Of a stretch of 55,949 nt of DNA, positions 7,457 through 16,848 are shown piece by piece. Numbering within the stretch: the stretch's first letter is position 1; each line of letters begins with the position of its first letter. The position numbers were made by a program, and so were the translations under genes. The stretch covers positions 1 through 55,949 of the forward strand of contig NZ_CALDPF010000056.1 in NCBI RefSeq assembly GCF_937912035.1, read 5' to 3'. This stretch comes from an uncultured Bacteroides sp. GTDB taxonomy: Bacteria > Bacteroidota > Bacteroidia > Bacteroidales > Bacteroidaceae. The notes below the pieces were generated by a model, which saw nothing but the letters and a program-made list of their open reading frames with translations, was not told the DNA's origin and searched no databases.

Positions 7457-10400
7457 ATGCATATGAACATATACAGATTTCTGACAATATTTCTTCTACT
7501 ATTCTTTAAAACAAGTTTTATTATTTCTCAAACTGTTTCCTTCAACAATATTACAACTGAAGACGGTTTATCACAATTGTCTGTCAATAGTATATATATC
7601 GATGAATCGGGTATGCTTTGGATAGCAACCAGATCCGGTTTAAATCTATATGACGGGAATCACATATATACATTTAAAACTGAGAAAGACAATCCACAAA
7701 GCATTTCTTCAAATTTCATACTTCAAGTAACAGGAAACAAAAACGGTAACATATATATTTTGAGTACAGATGGAATTAGTGAATACAACATGCAAACAAA
7801 AGTATTCACCAAAATATATAATAACAAGGCGGGATGTATCTATTATTATGGTAACAAACTATACATAGGTTCAGGCAACACAATATACACTTACGATTTC
7901 ACAGATTCACTACTAAAGAAGGTATCAACACTACCCAATGATATTCAAAATATAAATAGCATAATAATAGATAATAATGATTACATTTGGCTAGGAACAG
8001 ATAATGGAATATACAATTATGACACCAATACTGATTCAACATTACACATTGTTAAAATAGGAAATATCACAAAACTTTTCATTGATTCAGCAAACAATAT
8101 ATGGGCAGGAAGCTGGGATAATGGACTTTTCTGCATTACTCCAGAAGGTAAAGTTAACAACTATAGAAACAATAATAAAGAAAAATCCATATCTTCTGAT
8201 TTTACAAGAGCAATATCTGAGGATAACCTTGGTAACATTTGGATAGGAACTTCAAAAGGAATAGATAAATATAACAAAAAAACAGGAGAATTCAAACATT
8301 ACACCTCAGGCGATTCAGAATACTCATTAACCCATTCATCTGTATGGTGTATTGAGAAAGATGAACAAGGGACATTATGGATTGGAACATATTTCGGTGG
8401 AGTCAATTATATTAATCCTGAATATTCAATCTACACAAGTTACACTATGTCCGACGAAGAAGGTAAAGGTCTTAGTAGTCCAATCGTCGGCCGGATTATA
8501 GAAGATGATAAAAGCAATCTATGGATAGGAACAGAAGGGGGCGGACTAAACTACCTCGATAGAACATTAAAGTCATTTAAATGGTATAGCCATACTACAA
8601 ATAAAACAAACTCTATCTCACACAACAACATAAAAGCATTATTTTTCGACAAAGAAACATATTCACTGTGGATTGGTACCCATACTGGCGGTCTTAACAA
8701 ACTAGATATAAACTCCGGAAAATTTGTTTATTATAAATCTAACCCCAAAGATAAGACCACTATTCCCTCTGATATTGTTAGAGACATAGAGCCATACACT
8801 AAAGACAGTATCATTATTGCCACTCAAAATGGACTTTGCATAATGAACAAATCCAACGGCATATGCCGACAGATACTTAACAATCTTCCCGAGAACCAAA
8901 AACTTGGTATGATTGCGGATATAACACTAGATAAAAATAACAATCTATGGATAGCTGCTACAGGTGAAGGAGTTTATGTCTACAATATAAAAAACGGCAG
9001 TTTAAAGAATTATCGTCATTCAGAGAATAAATCCGAAAGTATAAGCAGTAACAACATCAACAATATAACCATAGATAATGAAGGAGAAATATGGTTATGT
9101 ACATCAGGAAGTGGCTTAGATATTTACAGACCTGAGACAGACAGTTTCATAAACTTCGACTCAAGCAACAGCAGTCTGAGTAATAATTGTATATATCAGG
9201 CATGTCAATCACCAGTAACAGGCAATATACTGCTCATTACAACAGACGGATTCTCTGTATTCGACAAAAAAGAAAAAACTTTCAGGAACTATAATTCAGA
9301 TAATGGTTTCCCATTGAAAGCTTTAAACGAAAACGCTCTATATATTTCCCAAAACGGGGAAGTCTTTTTAGGTGGTATACACAATATGGTTTCCTTTTAC
9401 GAGAAAGATTTAAGAAGGAAGTATAAGCCATACCATATTGTTCCAACCAAACTTTTAATTAACGGCAAATACATTAGAGTCGGTGATAAAGAAGGTATTC
9501 TAAAAAAATCAATAGCATATACAGACACGATACAGCTCAATCATAAACAGAATATGATTAGTTTGGAATTTGCAGTTACCAATTATATTGCAGCAAATAA
9601 AGATAAAATAATATACAAACTTGAAGGGTTATCCAACGAATGGAATGACACAAGAGGTAAAAACGAAATTACATACACTAATCTTACTCCTGGAAATTAT
9701 AAACTCATTATAAAGCCCAAGGATATTGATAATTCTATATGCCAACCTATAGAATTACAAATTATTATAAAAGCCGCATTCTATCAAACTACATTAGCCT
9801 ATATATTATATATACTGATCACAATTCTTATACTTTGGTATATCATAACTATATACCTCACCAGATTACATCTATCCGAATCACTTAAACTTGAGCAAAT
9901 GCACGCCGACAATATAAGAAAAGAGAACGAAGCACAATTACGATTATTCACTAGTATATCACATGAATTCCGCACCCCATTAACATTAATAATATCACAA
10001 ATAGAAACATTAGTACATGAAATCAAGCCTTCGCAACGTATTTATAGCAAGCTATCAACTATCTACCAGAACTCAGTACAGCTGCGGGAATTAATAACAG
10101 AACTTCTTGACTATAGAAAGTATGAATTAGGCTACCTTAAGTTGCAAGTTTCAAAAAGCAACATTGTACAGTTTATAAAAGAGAATTATCTCCTATTCAA
10201 CGACTATGCTGCAAGAAAAAACATAGATATCAATTTCTCATCATCAGAAAACGAAATCGAACTATGGTTTGACCACAAGAATATGCAAAAAGTAATAAAC
10301 AATCTTCTGTTCAATGCGATTAAGCATACACAATCAGGTGGGAAAATTTCAATTACACTCACAAAGGAAATAAATAATGTTGTAATCACTATAAATGATA

Positions 10401-11539
10401 ATGGAGAAGGTATTCCTGAAAAGGATATAAACAAAATTTTCGATATCTTTTATCAATCCGAGAATTCACAAACATCTTTACAGTATATGATAGGTTCAGG
10501 AATAGGATTATCATTGGTAAAAAACATAATTCAAATGCATCATGGCAATATCAAAGTAAAAAGCAAGCTCAACGTTGGTTCTACTTTCATATTAACCTTA
10601 CCTTTAGGAAATGAACATTTCAAGCCTGAAGAGATAACGAATGAATATAACTGGGAAATTTGTGCACACCATACACCTATACCGACAGTAAATTATGATG
10701 AAAGAACCGACAATAATAGTATCAATGGTGAATTTACACCAACAGATCGTTCAGAGAACAAACCAGATATGCTTATAGTTGAAGACAACAGGCAAATATG
10801 CGAGATGCTTGAAGACATACTAAGTCCTTATTATAATATTCACACGGCATCATCTGCCGAAAAAGCATTAGAACATTTGGAAGGACATATATCCGACATT
10901 GTCATAACGGATGTTATGATGTCAGGAATGGATGGCAAAGAGCTATGCAAAAGAATAAAGACTTCAGCAGCAACAAGCCACATACCGGTTATTATTTTAA
11001 CAGCGCAAACAGCTGTTGAACAATACATAGAAGGATTTCAAACAGGCGCTGACGACTATATTACCAAACCGTTTAACACTCAGATGCTAATATCCAGATG
11101 TAACAACCTTGTAAATTCCCGGAAACTATTACAGGAAAAATTCAGTCACAAGCCTGATACATCAGTACAAATGCTAGCTACAAACAAAATTGACAAAGAA
11201 ATCCTAGACAAGGCTATATCAATAATAGAGGACAATATATCTAATGTTGAATTCAATATGAATATATTTGCCAGAGAAATGGGAATGGCAAGAACAAATC
11301 TCTTTACTAAAATTAAAGCAATTACAGGAGAAACTCCAAATGACTTTATTGTCAGTATCCGACTAAAGAAGGGAGCGTATTTATTGAAAAACAACCCTGA
11401 ATTAAATATCACAGAAATAGCAGAAAAACTAGGTTTCAGTTCTGCCAGATACTTCTCCAAATGTTTTAAAGACATGTATAATATAAGTCCTCTCTCGTAT
11501 CGTAAAGGAAGTACAGAACACAAAGACTCTTCGGAATAA
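7457..11539 (+). CDS. Hybrid two-component system sensor/regulator (HTCS 1)
   Basis: About 1360 residues combining sensor kinase and DNA-binding regulator in one inner-membrane protein. Order: signal segment; two seven-bladed periplasmic propellers built from Reg_prop repeats (many copies of LWIGT/IWIGT-like blades, roughly residues 25-680); Y_Y_Y domain (about 690-770); transmembrane helix (about 780-801); HisKA with phospho-acceptor His836 in SISHEFRTPL; HATPase with NAIKHT, DNGEGIP and GSGIGLSLV boxes; receiver with Asp1152 in VITDVMMSGMDG; C-terminal AraC-type helix-turn-helix (NITEIAEKLGFSSARYFSK). All catalytic residues look intact. Such proteins bind oligosaccharides in the periplasm and activate PUL promoters. 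Start chosen at ATG 7457; ATG 7463 is equally possible. Composition is very A+T-rich, with many Asn and Lys codons. Confidence 0.93.
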   Translation: MHMNIYRFLTIFLLLFFKTSFIISQTVSFNNITTEDGLSQLSVNSIYIDESGMLWIATRSGLNLYDGNHIYTFKTEKDNPQSISSNFILQVTGNKNGNIYILSTDGISEYNMQTKVFTKIYNNKAGCIYYYGNKLYIGSGNTIYTYDFTDSLLKKVSTLPNDIQNINSIIIDNNDYIWLGTDNGIYNYDTNTDSTLHIVKIGNITKLFIDSANNIWAGSWDNGLFCITPEGKVNNYRNNNKEKSISSDFTRAISEDNLGNIWIGTSKGIDKYNKKTGEFKHYTSGDSEYSLTHSSVWCIEKDEQGTLWIGTYFGGVNYINPEYSIYTSYTMSDEEGKGLSSPIVGRIIEDDKSNLWIGTEGGGLNYLDRTLKSFKWYSHTTNKTNSISHNNIKALFFDKETYSLWIGTHTGGLNKLDINSGKFVYYKSNPKDKTTIPSDIVRDIEPYTKDSIIIATQNGLCIMNKSNGICRQILNNLPENQKLGMIADITLDKNNNLWIAATGEGVYVYNIKNGSLKNYRHSENKSESISSNNINNITIDNEGEIWLCTSGSGLDIYRPETDSFINFDSSNSSLSNNCIYQACQSPVTGNILLITTDGFSVFDKKEKTFRNYNSDNGFPLKALNENALYISQNGEVFLGGIHNMVSFYEKDLRRKYKPYHIVPTKLLINGKYIRVGDKEGILKKSIAYTDTIQLNHKQNMISLEFAVTNYIAANKDKIIYKLEGLSNEWNDTRGKNEITYTNLTPGNYKLIIKPKDIDNSICQPIELQIIIKAAFYQTTLAYILYILITILILWYIITIYLTRLHLSESLKLEQMHADNIRKENEAQLRLFTSISHEFRTPLTLIISQIETLVHEIKPSQRIYSKLSTIYQNSVQLRELITELLDYRKYELGYLKLQVSKSNIVQFIKENYLLFNDYAARKNIDINFSSSENEIELWFDHKNMQKVINNLLFNAIKHTQSGGKISITLTKEINNVVITINDNGEGIPEKDINKIFDIFYQSENSQTSLQYMIGSGIGLSLVKNIIQMHHGNIKVKSKLNVGSTFILTLPLGNEHFKPEEITNEYNWEICAHHTPIPTVNYDERTDNNSINGEFTPTDRSENKPDMLIVEDNRQICEMLEDILSPYYNIHTASSAEKALEHLEGHISDIVITDVMMSGMDGKELCKRIKTSAATSHIPVIILTAQTAVEQYIEGFQTGADDYITKPFNTQMLISRCNNLVNSRKLLQEKFSHKPDTSVQMLATNKIDKEILDKAISIIEDNISNVEFNMNIFAREMGMARTNLFTKIKAITGETPNDFIVSIRLKKGAYLLKNNPELNITEIAEKLGFSSARYFSKCFKDMYNISPLSYRKGSTEHKDSSE

Positions 11540-11558
11540 TATAATCCGAAGAGTCTTT
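11522..11558. terminator. Bidirectional terminator between the two HTCS genes
   Basis: Perfect 14-bp inverted repeat AAAGACTCTTCGGA / TCCGAAGAGTCTTT with a 9-base AT loop. It lies between two convergent genes and can serve both. The HTCS 1 stop codon (11537-11539) is in the loop, so the left arm encodes the last residues of the protein. There is no long T run beyond the stem's own TTT. Confidence 0.7.
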
Positions 11559-11584
11559 CAATATGATAACATATATAACTCTAA

Positions 11585-14500
11585 TTATTCTTTTGCTGAC
11601 TTACGATATTCTGCCGGTGAAGAGCCGAATAGTTCCTTAAACAAGCGCGAAAAATATTTGGCAGAGCCAAAGCCCAATTTATCAGCAATCTCGCTTATTT
11701 GCAGATTAGGTTCCTGCAACAACATATCAGCTGCTTTTTTCAGTTTATGTTGTACAATAAAATCATTAGGTGTCAGGTTTGTCAGAGCCTTAAATTTTCT
11801 CTGCAATGCAGTACGACTCATTCCTATTTCCTGACACATAAAAGGAATATCAAAGTCAACATTATCCAAATTTTCGTCTATCACCTTTACCACATCCTCA
11901 AGGAATTTTTTATCAAGAGGATTTGTTGCCAACATTACAATCTCACCATTCATCTTCTTCGTATACTTCTCCTTGACAAGCTGTCTGTTCCTGATCATAT
12001 TATTACAGCGAGTCAGCAACAATCTTACATCGAAAGGTTTGGTCACATAGTCATCGGCCCCCATTCTCAATCCTTCAATATTACTTTCTGGAGAATTCAA
12101 TGCTGTCAACAATATAACCGGAATATGGGACAATTCCATATTAGATTTTATCTGATGACACATTTCTGTTCCAGACATCTCAGGCATCATCACATCACTA
12201 AGTATCAAATCCGGAGCACTTTCTTTGGCACATTCCAGTCCTTCGACACCATTCGATGCCAATAAGACCTCATATAAAGGTGAAAATAACTGATAAAGCA
12301 TTTGCCTAAGCTCTACATTATCTTCAACAATCAGAATTCTTTTTGCCTGATCATTGCTACCATCATTTTGCATATAGATATCATCAGGCAACATTTCATC
12401 AGAGAAAGTATCCATACGTTCAGGAAGTACAGCCGTATCCTTCCATTCTATACCCTCATCACCTTCATAAACAGATTTATCTATCGGTAACTCGACTATA
12501 AATGAAGTTCCCTCTCCTATTCTGGATACTACACTGATTGTACCGTGATGCTGTTCTACAATACTCTTTGCCAATGCGAGGCCAATACCAGTACCACCTT
12601 TATCTTCTGATGATTTATCTCCTGAGCCTGTCTGATAAAATCTGTCAAAAACATAAGGCAAATCATCTTGCGATATTCCAATACCTGTATCCTCTACACT
12701 AATTTTGACTATTCTTTCATCTAAACTGGTTTTTAATCTGATTGAGCCATTATCAGGAGTGAATTTAAATGCATTGGACAATAAGTTCAATATTACTTTC
12801 TGCATCTGCCTCACATCAAACCACATTTCCATAGAAGGATCAATTTCATCATCAAAAGTATAAGTTATGTGATGCTGCTTGGCATGCTCTGTAAAACTAT
12901 AATACATTTCCTTCAGGAAAAAAGACAAGCTCTGTTCGGAAAGTTCCAACTTTTTCTTCTTTTGATCAATCTTTCTGAAATCAAGCAACTCAGTTATTAG
13001 CTCATTCAGCTGTTTTATGTATCTTGACACTTTTGAAAGTTGAAAGCGAGCAGAAGATGACAATTGTGAATTTTGTAACACAATCTCTATCTGAGTCGAA
13101 ATTAATGTCAAAGGAGTTTTAAATTCATGACTTATGTTTGTAAAGAAGCGTAGTTTGGCCTGATTGAGTTCTTCTATATGATGCTTCTCAAATTGTTCTC
13201 TCTCAAGTGAAAGTGCAACTTTTCTTTTGGCCTCTTTAATTCTATATATCCAAATACTGATACTTAATAACGAAACAATAAATAATAACCTAGCCCACCA
13301 GGTGGCATACCATATATTTTCAACCTCAATCATTAAAGAAGACTCATGAAGTATTGGATAATCTTCACCCATCTGTCCTTTTGCTCTAACCTTAAGACAA
13401 TAATCGCCAGGAGGAAGATTAGTATATCTAATCTCATTCTTTTTAGTTACTGTCCACTCTTTCTCAAGTCCAGAAAGATAATACTCATACTGCACATCAC
13501 TGTTATTTCCTCCAACATCAGATGTCGCAAATTCCACCAGTAAATTATTTTTATTATAAGGTAACTTCAGACTTTTGGTCATTGGAAAAGATTCTTGTAA
13601 TATACCACTTTCATCTCCGGAAGTAATTTTTTCATTATTCACAAATAATCGTGAGAAATAAAGATTTAGATCAATGGATGATTTAAAAAACTCATTCTCT
13701 TTAAATGAAACCATTCCATTTGCTCCTCCTACGAACAATTCATTGTCCCGACAGTTATAAATGCCACAACCTGAAACTATAGAGTTTTCAGAGAACAATG
13801 CGTTCATTTCTATATTATAAAATTTATCAATCAATGGATTATACAGAAAAATCCCCTTATCCGTAGAGAATACAATATTACCTTTATTTGTCTGGCAAAT
13901 ATTGTAACAATAATTACTCAAAATATTTCTTTCTTCTTTATCTAAGCTAGAAGATTCTTTTTTAATTTTATCGAAAACTACTATTCCAGCTCCTAATGTA
14001 GAAACATACACTTTATCACCAACATTGATTACACTAGTCAAATTATAGGATTTAGTACTCTTTAAGTTAATCCAACTGGATTTTGATTTATTATTTAAAT
14101 CTAGCCTAAATAAAGATTTCGTATTAATACCCCAAAATATCCCTTCTGAATCAATATCAAAGTCCTGAAAAGTACTTCCGGAAATTTTTCTTCCCAAACC
14201 AGTTTTACCATCTAATATAAACAATCCATTTCGTGCAGAAACGACTAGAGAATCATTCCACATTTGGACATTATCTATTATATGCCTAGGAAATGGAACA
14301 TTCTTCCTTTTCTTAAGACTATCATAATTATTAAACTTACCGGATTGAATATCAAAGCATGTCAACCCTCCCTTATGAGTACCTATATACAATAAATCCG
14401 ATTTACTATCATAACAGATAGCTTTTAAGTTATTATGTGGCAAACCATACTCAGATGCCATATAACGTGTAAACTCTCCAGTTTTTCTGTTAAGGCAGGT

Positions 14501-15625
14501 TAGTCCTCCTCCATCTAAACATATCCATAAATCCCCCCTTTTATCTTCTACCATATCACCAACAAATGGAAATCCCAAACAGTCAGAACGATAAGGATTG
14601 TAATTATATTTTTTAAATCCGCGCGCACTCTCTGTTAAATAATCAACTCCACCATAGTAAGAACCTACCCATACCGTACCATCACGGTCTGTCAATAAAG
14701 AATATATGGAAGAATGCTTTAATCCGTTAACAATACCTTCTGAAGTATAAAACGTAACTTTAGAACTTACAGAATTCACCATATATACTCCTTCAAAAGT
14801 ACCTATTAAAATATTCCCAAATCTATCTTGAGTAAAACATCTTATATCAATACTTTTACTACCGGAAGGCAAGAAAAGATCAAATTTTTCTATTTTTCCA
14901 GTTCCTTGAGGAAATATCCTGTAACATCCATTATTAAGCGTACCAACCCAAATTACTCCATCTTTATCCTTAAATAAAGCTCGAATATCAACATTTTTTA
15001 TTACTTCCTCATTTTTTCCATTAATATCAATTTTATATAATCCATTTGCTGTACCTACCCAGCACACATTTCCTTCTATTAAAAAATTCCTACTTCTTTT
15101 AATTTTTTTATGTTGGGTAAATAAAATCCCTTTTTTTGAATCATATTTAAAAATCGAGTCATGTCTTAATCCCCAAATAGCCCCTTCAAAGGTATCTATA
15201 TAGCGGAATCCACCTTTACCAAGCAAAGTGAGCCTTTCTTTTCTCAAATCATATTTTACCAGATTATCATCAACAAGTAAAAAAACATCACCCTGATTAT
15301 CACCGGTAATGCATGAAACTAAATTACCCAACAGTTTATTTTGATTATTGTCAACGACACTTCCAATAACACCTTCTCTAATAGATTTATATCCAAAAAC
15401 ATTTTTACCATCATACACAGATATCCCTTCCTGAGTTCCTATCCATATTCTTCCTAGTCTATCTTGATAAAGCGACCTTACTGACAAATGAGATAACCCA
15501 TCAGACATTCCTAAATGCTTGAAATATGACGCTGAAGCAGTAAAATTAAAAAGATATAAACACAAAAAAAATAAAACGAATTTTATCAAGCAAAACTTAT
15601 TATGTATTTCCATAGTCTTTACCAT
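11585..15625 (-). CDS. Hybrid two-component system sensor/regulator (HTCS 2)
   Basis: 1346-residue paralogue of the preceding HTCS. Order: signal peptide (hydrophobic run FVLFFLCLYLFNFTASA); Reg_prop propeller repeats to about residue 670; Y_Y_Y domain ending near 770; transmembrane helix (about 778-796); HisKA with His833 in NISHEFKTPLTL; HATPase with NAFKFT, DTGIGIS and GGTGIGLALAK boxes; receiver with Asp1144 in ILSDVMMPEMSG; C-terminal AraC helix-turn-helix (QISEIADKLGFGSAKYFSRL). It lies downstream of the DUF1735 gene on the same strand but behind a terminator, with its own -7 box at 15673. The likely role is activation of the neighbouring SusCD operon; the ligand is unknown. ATG 15613 is an alternative start. 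Confidence 0.93.
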   Translation of the reverse strand: MVKTMEIHNKFCLIKFVLFFLCLYLFNFTASASYFKHLGMSDGLSHLSVRSLYQDRLGRIWIGTQEGISVYDGKNVFGYKSIREGVIGSVVDNNQNKLLGNLVSCITGDNQGDVFLLVDDNLVKYDLRKERLTLLGKGGFRYIDTFEGAIWGLRHDSIFKYDSKKGILFTQHKKIKRSRNFLIEGNVCWVGTANGLYKIDINGKNEEVIKNVDIRALFKDKDGVIWVGTLNNGCYRIFPQGTGKIEKFDLFLPSGSKSIDIRCFTQDRFGNILIGTFEGVYMVNSVSSKVTFYTSEGIVNGLKHSSIYSLLTDRDGTVWVGSYYGGVDYLTESARGFKKYNYNPYRSDCLGFPFVGDMVEDKRGDLWICLDGGGLTCLNRKTGEFTRYMASEYGLPHNNLKAICYDSKSDLLYIGTHKGGLTCFDIQSGKFNNYDSLKKRKNVPFPRHIIDNVQMWNDSLVVSARNGLFILDGKTGLGRKISGSTFQDFDIDSEGIFWGINTKSLFRLDLNNKSKSSWINLKSTKSYNLTSVINVGDKVYVSTLGAGIVVFDKIKKESSSLDKEERNILSNYCYNICQTNKGNIVFSTDKGIFLYNPLIDKFYNIEMNALFSENSIVSGCGIYNCRDNELFVGGANGMVSFKENEFFKSSIDLNLYFSRLFVNNEKITSGDESGILQESFPMTKSLKLPYNKNNLLVEFATSDVGGNNSDVQYEYYLSGLEKEWTVTKKNEIRYTNLPPGDYCLKVRAKGQMGEDYPILHESSLMIEVENIWYATWWARLLFIVSLLSISIWIYRIKEAKRKVALSLEREQFEKHHIEELNQAKLRFFTNISHEFKTPLTLISTQIEIVLQNSQLSSSARFQLSKVSRYIKQLNELITELLDFRKIDQKKKKLELSEQSLSFFLKEMYYSFTEHAKQHHITYTFDDEIDPSMEMWFDVRQMQKVILNLLSNAFKFTPDNGSIRLKTSLDERIVKISVEDTGIGISQDDLPYVFDRFYQTGSGDKSSEDKGGTGIGLALAKSIVEQHHGTISVVSRIGEGTSFIVELPIDKSVYEGDEGIEWKDTAVLPERMDTFSDEMLPDDIYMQNDGSNDQAKRILIVEDNVELRQMLYQLFSPLYEVLLASNGVEGLECAKESAPDLILSDVMMPEMSGTEMCHQIKSNMELSHIPVILLTALNSPESNIEGLRMGADDYVTKPFDVRLLLTRCNNMIRNRQLVKEKYTKKMNGEIVMLATNPLDKKFLEDVVKVIDENLDNVDFDIPFMCQEIGMSRTALQRKFKALTNLTPNDFIVQHKLKKAADMLLQEPNLQISEIADKLGFGSAKYFSRLFKELFGSSPAEYRKSAKE

Positions 15626-15672
15626 TTTTCTATTATGAGCAAGATGCCCACAATTATATTTGTAACAATGTA

Positions 15673-15680
15673 CAAATTTA
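15673..15680 (-). promoter_or_regulatory. -7 box of the second HTCS gene
   Basis: The reverse strand reads TAAATTTG, identical to the box before HTCS 1. No TTTG is seen at -33, only A-rich sequence. It would give a leader of about 43 bases to the ATG at 15625. Confidence 0.45.
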
Positions 15681-15784
15681 TCAGAAAATTCACAGACAAC
15701 CTAAAAATATATTAATTTTCTAATTGCGTTTGTTTCAATAAATTATACAAATAGTACGGGAATATCATTTTCACAAATAAATTA

Positions 15785-15820
15785 AGGGGGAAAAGAACCT
15801 TCGAAAATTCTTTTCCCCCT
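15785..15820 (-). terminator. Terminator of the SusC1-D1-C2-D2-DUF1735 operon
   Basis: GGGGGAAAAGAA pairs perfectly with TTCTTTTCCCCC across a 10-base loop, followed on the reverse strand by CTTAATTTATTT. It lies about 40 bases past the DUF1735 gene stop and upstream of the HTCS 2 promoter box, so it separates the two units. Confidence 0.78.
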
Positions 15821-15858
15821 CTTGTTTTCATAGTCAATAGAAAGACATAAAAAGAGTT

Positions 15859-16830
15859 TTAGTTATAATGTTCAGGGTTTTCATCTTGCCATTCGTTTAC
15901 CCCATCCCTTATTCTATTACGGAAAGTAAGAGTATCTGTAGCATGTGAAATTGTTCCATCAGCATTCTTAAATTTATATTTTAAGAATATCTTTCTGTCT
16001 TGAAGCAATTTAGCACGGTTAAATATACATTCGCCGTCATTCGACACTTCCAAAGCTACATTATCAGACTCAACATTAATAGCTCCTGTTTCGTGATTAA
16101 GTGTCAATTTCAATTTACCGGATAATGTTCCATCACCTATTTTATCTGTCATCAAACTTGTAGGAGCCACAGTTGTAAGGTTCCACACCTGGTTATCAGG
16201 TTGAGGTATCTGAGTGTAATAACGTTTAGTTTCTATTTCATTTCCATTCGCATCTTTCACCACAGTCACACCCCCATGCCAATAATTACCGAACAACATA
16301 TTTTCATATTTAAGACCGATAACCATTGTATTCTTATTTTGCAAGATTGTATCAGCATCTGCACGAGTTATTTTGAAAGGTATCGCATAATTTGCCTTCA
16401 AAGTTAGAGGGTCATTAACAAACTTCAATGAATCAACCTTAACGGTTACTTTTCCCAAATGATCTCCCTTAGGAATCACTATTACATTATTACTGATACT
16501 ATAGTAATCAGAAGGCATACTCTTCAACTCAGAAACTCCTTCAACGGCTTCCTTTATATAAGTAGAAGCACTTGCTTTCATTTCCTCAAGAACAGACTCA
16601 TTCACAAGTGAATTGTCTATTTCATAATCCACCTGTCTGTTCTGATTGTTCTCCATCACTCCACCCAAAACAGCTCCTACTTCAATCTTCATACCTTCAC
16701 CTACAACTACTGTACGGGTATTTATCTGATTGGCGAAATAAACACCGGAATATTCGTAATCCTTTACATAGTCCTCATAGCATGAAGTCATAGAAAGAGC
16801 AATCAACGATACAAATAATGTTTTCTTCAT
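15859..16830 (-). CDS. SusE-position lipoprotein, DUF1735 family
   Basis: 323-residue surface lipoprotein: a short signal ends in SMTSC with lipidation at Cys17. The N-terminal half resembles DUF1735 (YSGVYFANQINTRTVVVGEG onward), a beta-sandwich common in the last gene of SusCD operons; the C-terminal half (about residues 180-320, with a YYTQIPQPDNQVWNLTTVAP-like stretch) looks like DUF4361. Such proteins usually help bind glycan at the cell surface. The gene is 18 bases after susD2, making it the last gene of the five-gene operon. A weak AAGGA precedes the start. Ligand unknown; the domain names are from memory of the families. Confidence 0.75.
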   Translation of the reverse strand: MKKTLFVSLIALSMTSCYEDYVKDYEYSGVYFANQINTRTVVVGEGMKIEVGAVLGGVMENNQNRQVDYEIDNSLVNESVLEEMKASASTYIKEAVEGVSELKSMPSDYYSISNNVIVIPKGDHLGKVTVKVDSLKFVNDPLTLKANYAIPFKITRADADTILQNKNTMVIGLKYENMLFGNYWHGGVTVVKDANGNEIETKRYYTQIPQPDNQVWNLTTVAPTSLMTDKIGDGTLSGKLKLTLNHETGAINVESDNVALEVSNDGECIFNRAKLLQDRKIFLKYKFKNADGTISHATDTLTFRNRIRDGVNEWQDENPEHYN

Positions 16831-16848
16831 ATTAATAATCCTTTTAAA

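Noticed and set aside
11699..12265. 188-codon open frame opposite the HTCS 2 receiver and DNA-binding domains
   Set aside because: The His/Gln/Phe-rich product is an antisense shadow of a clearly coding gene, with no promoter or start context of its own.
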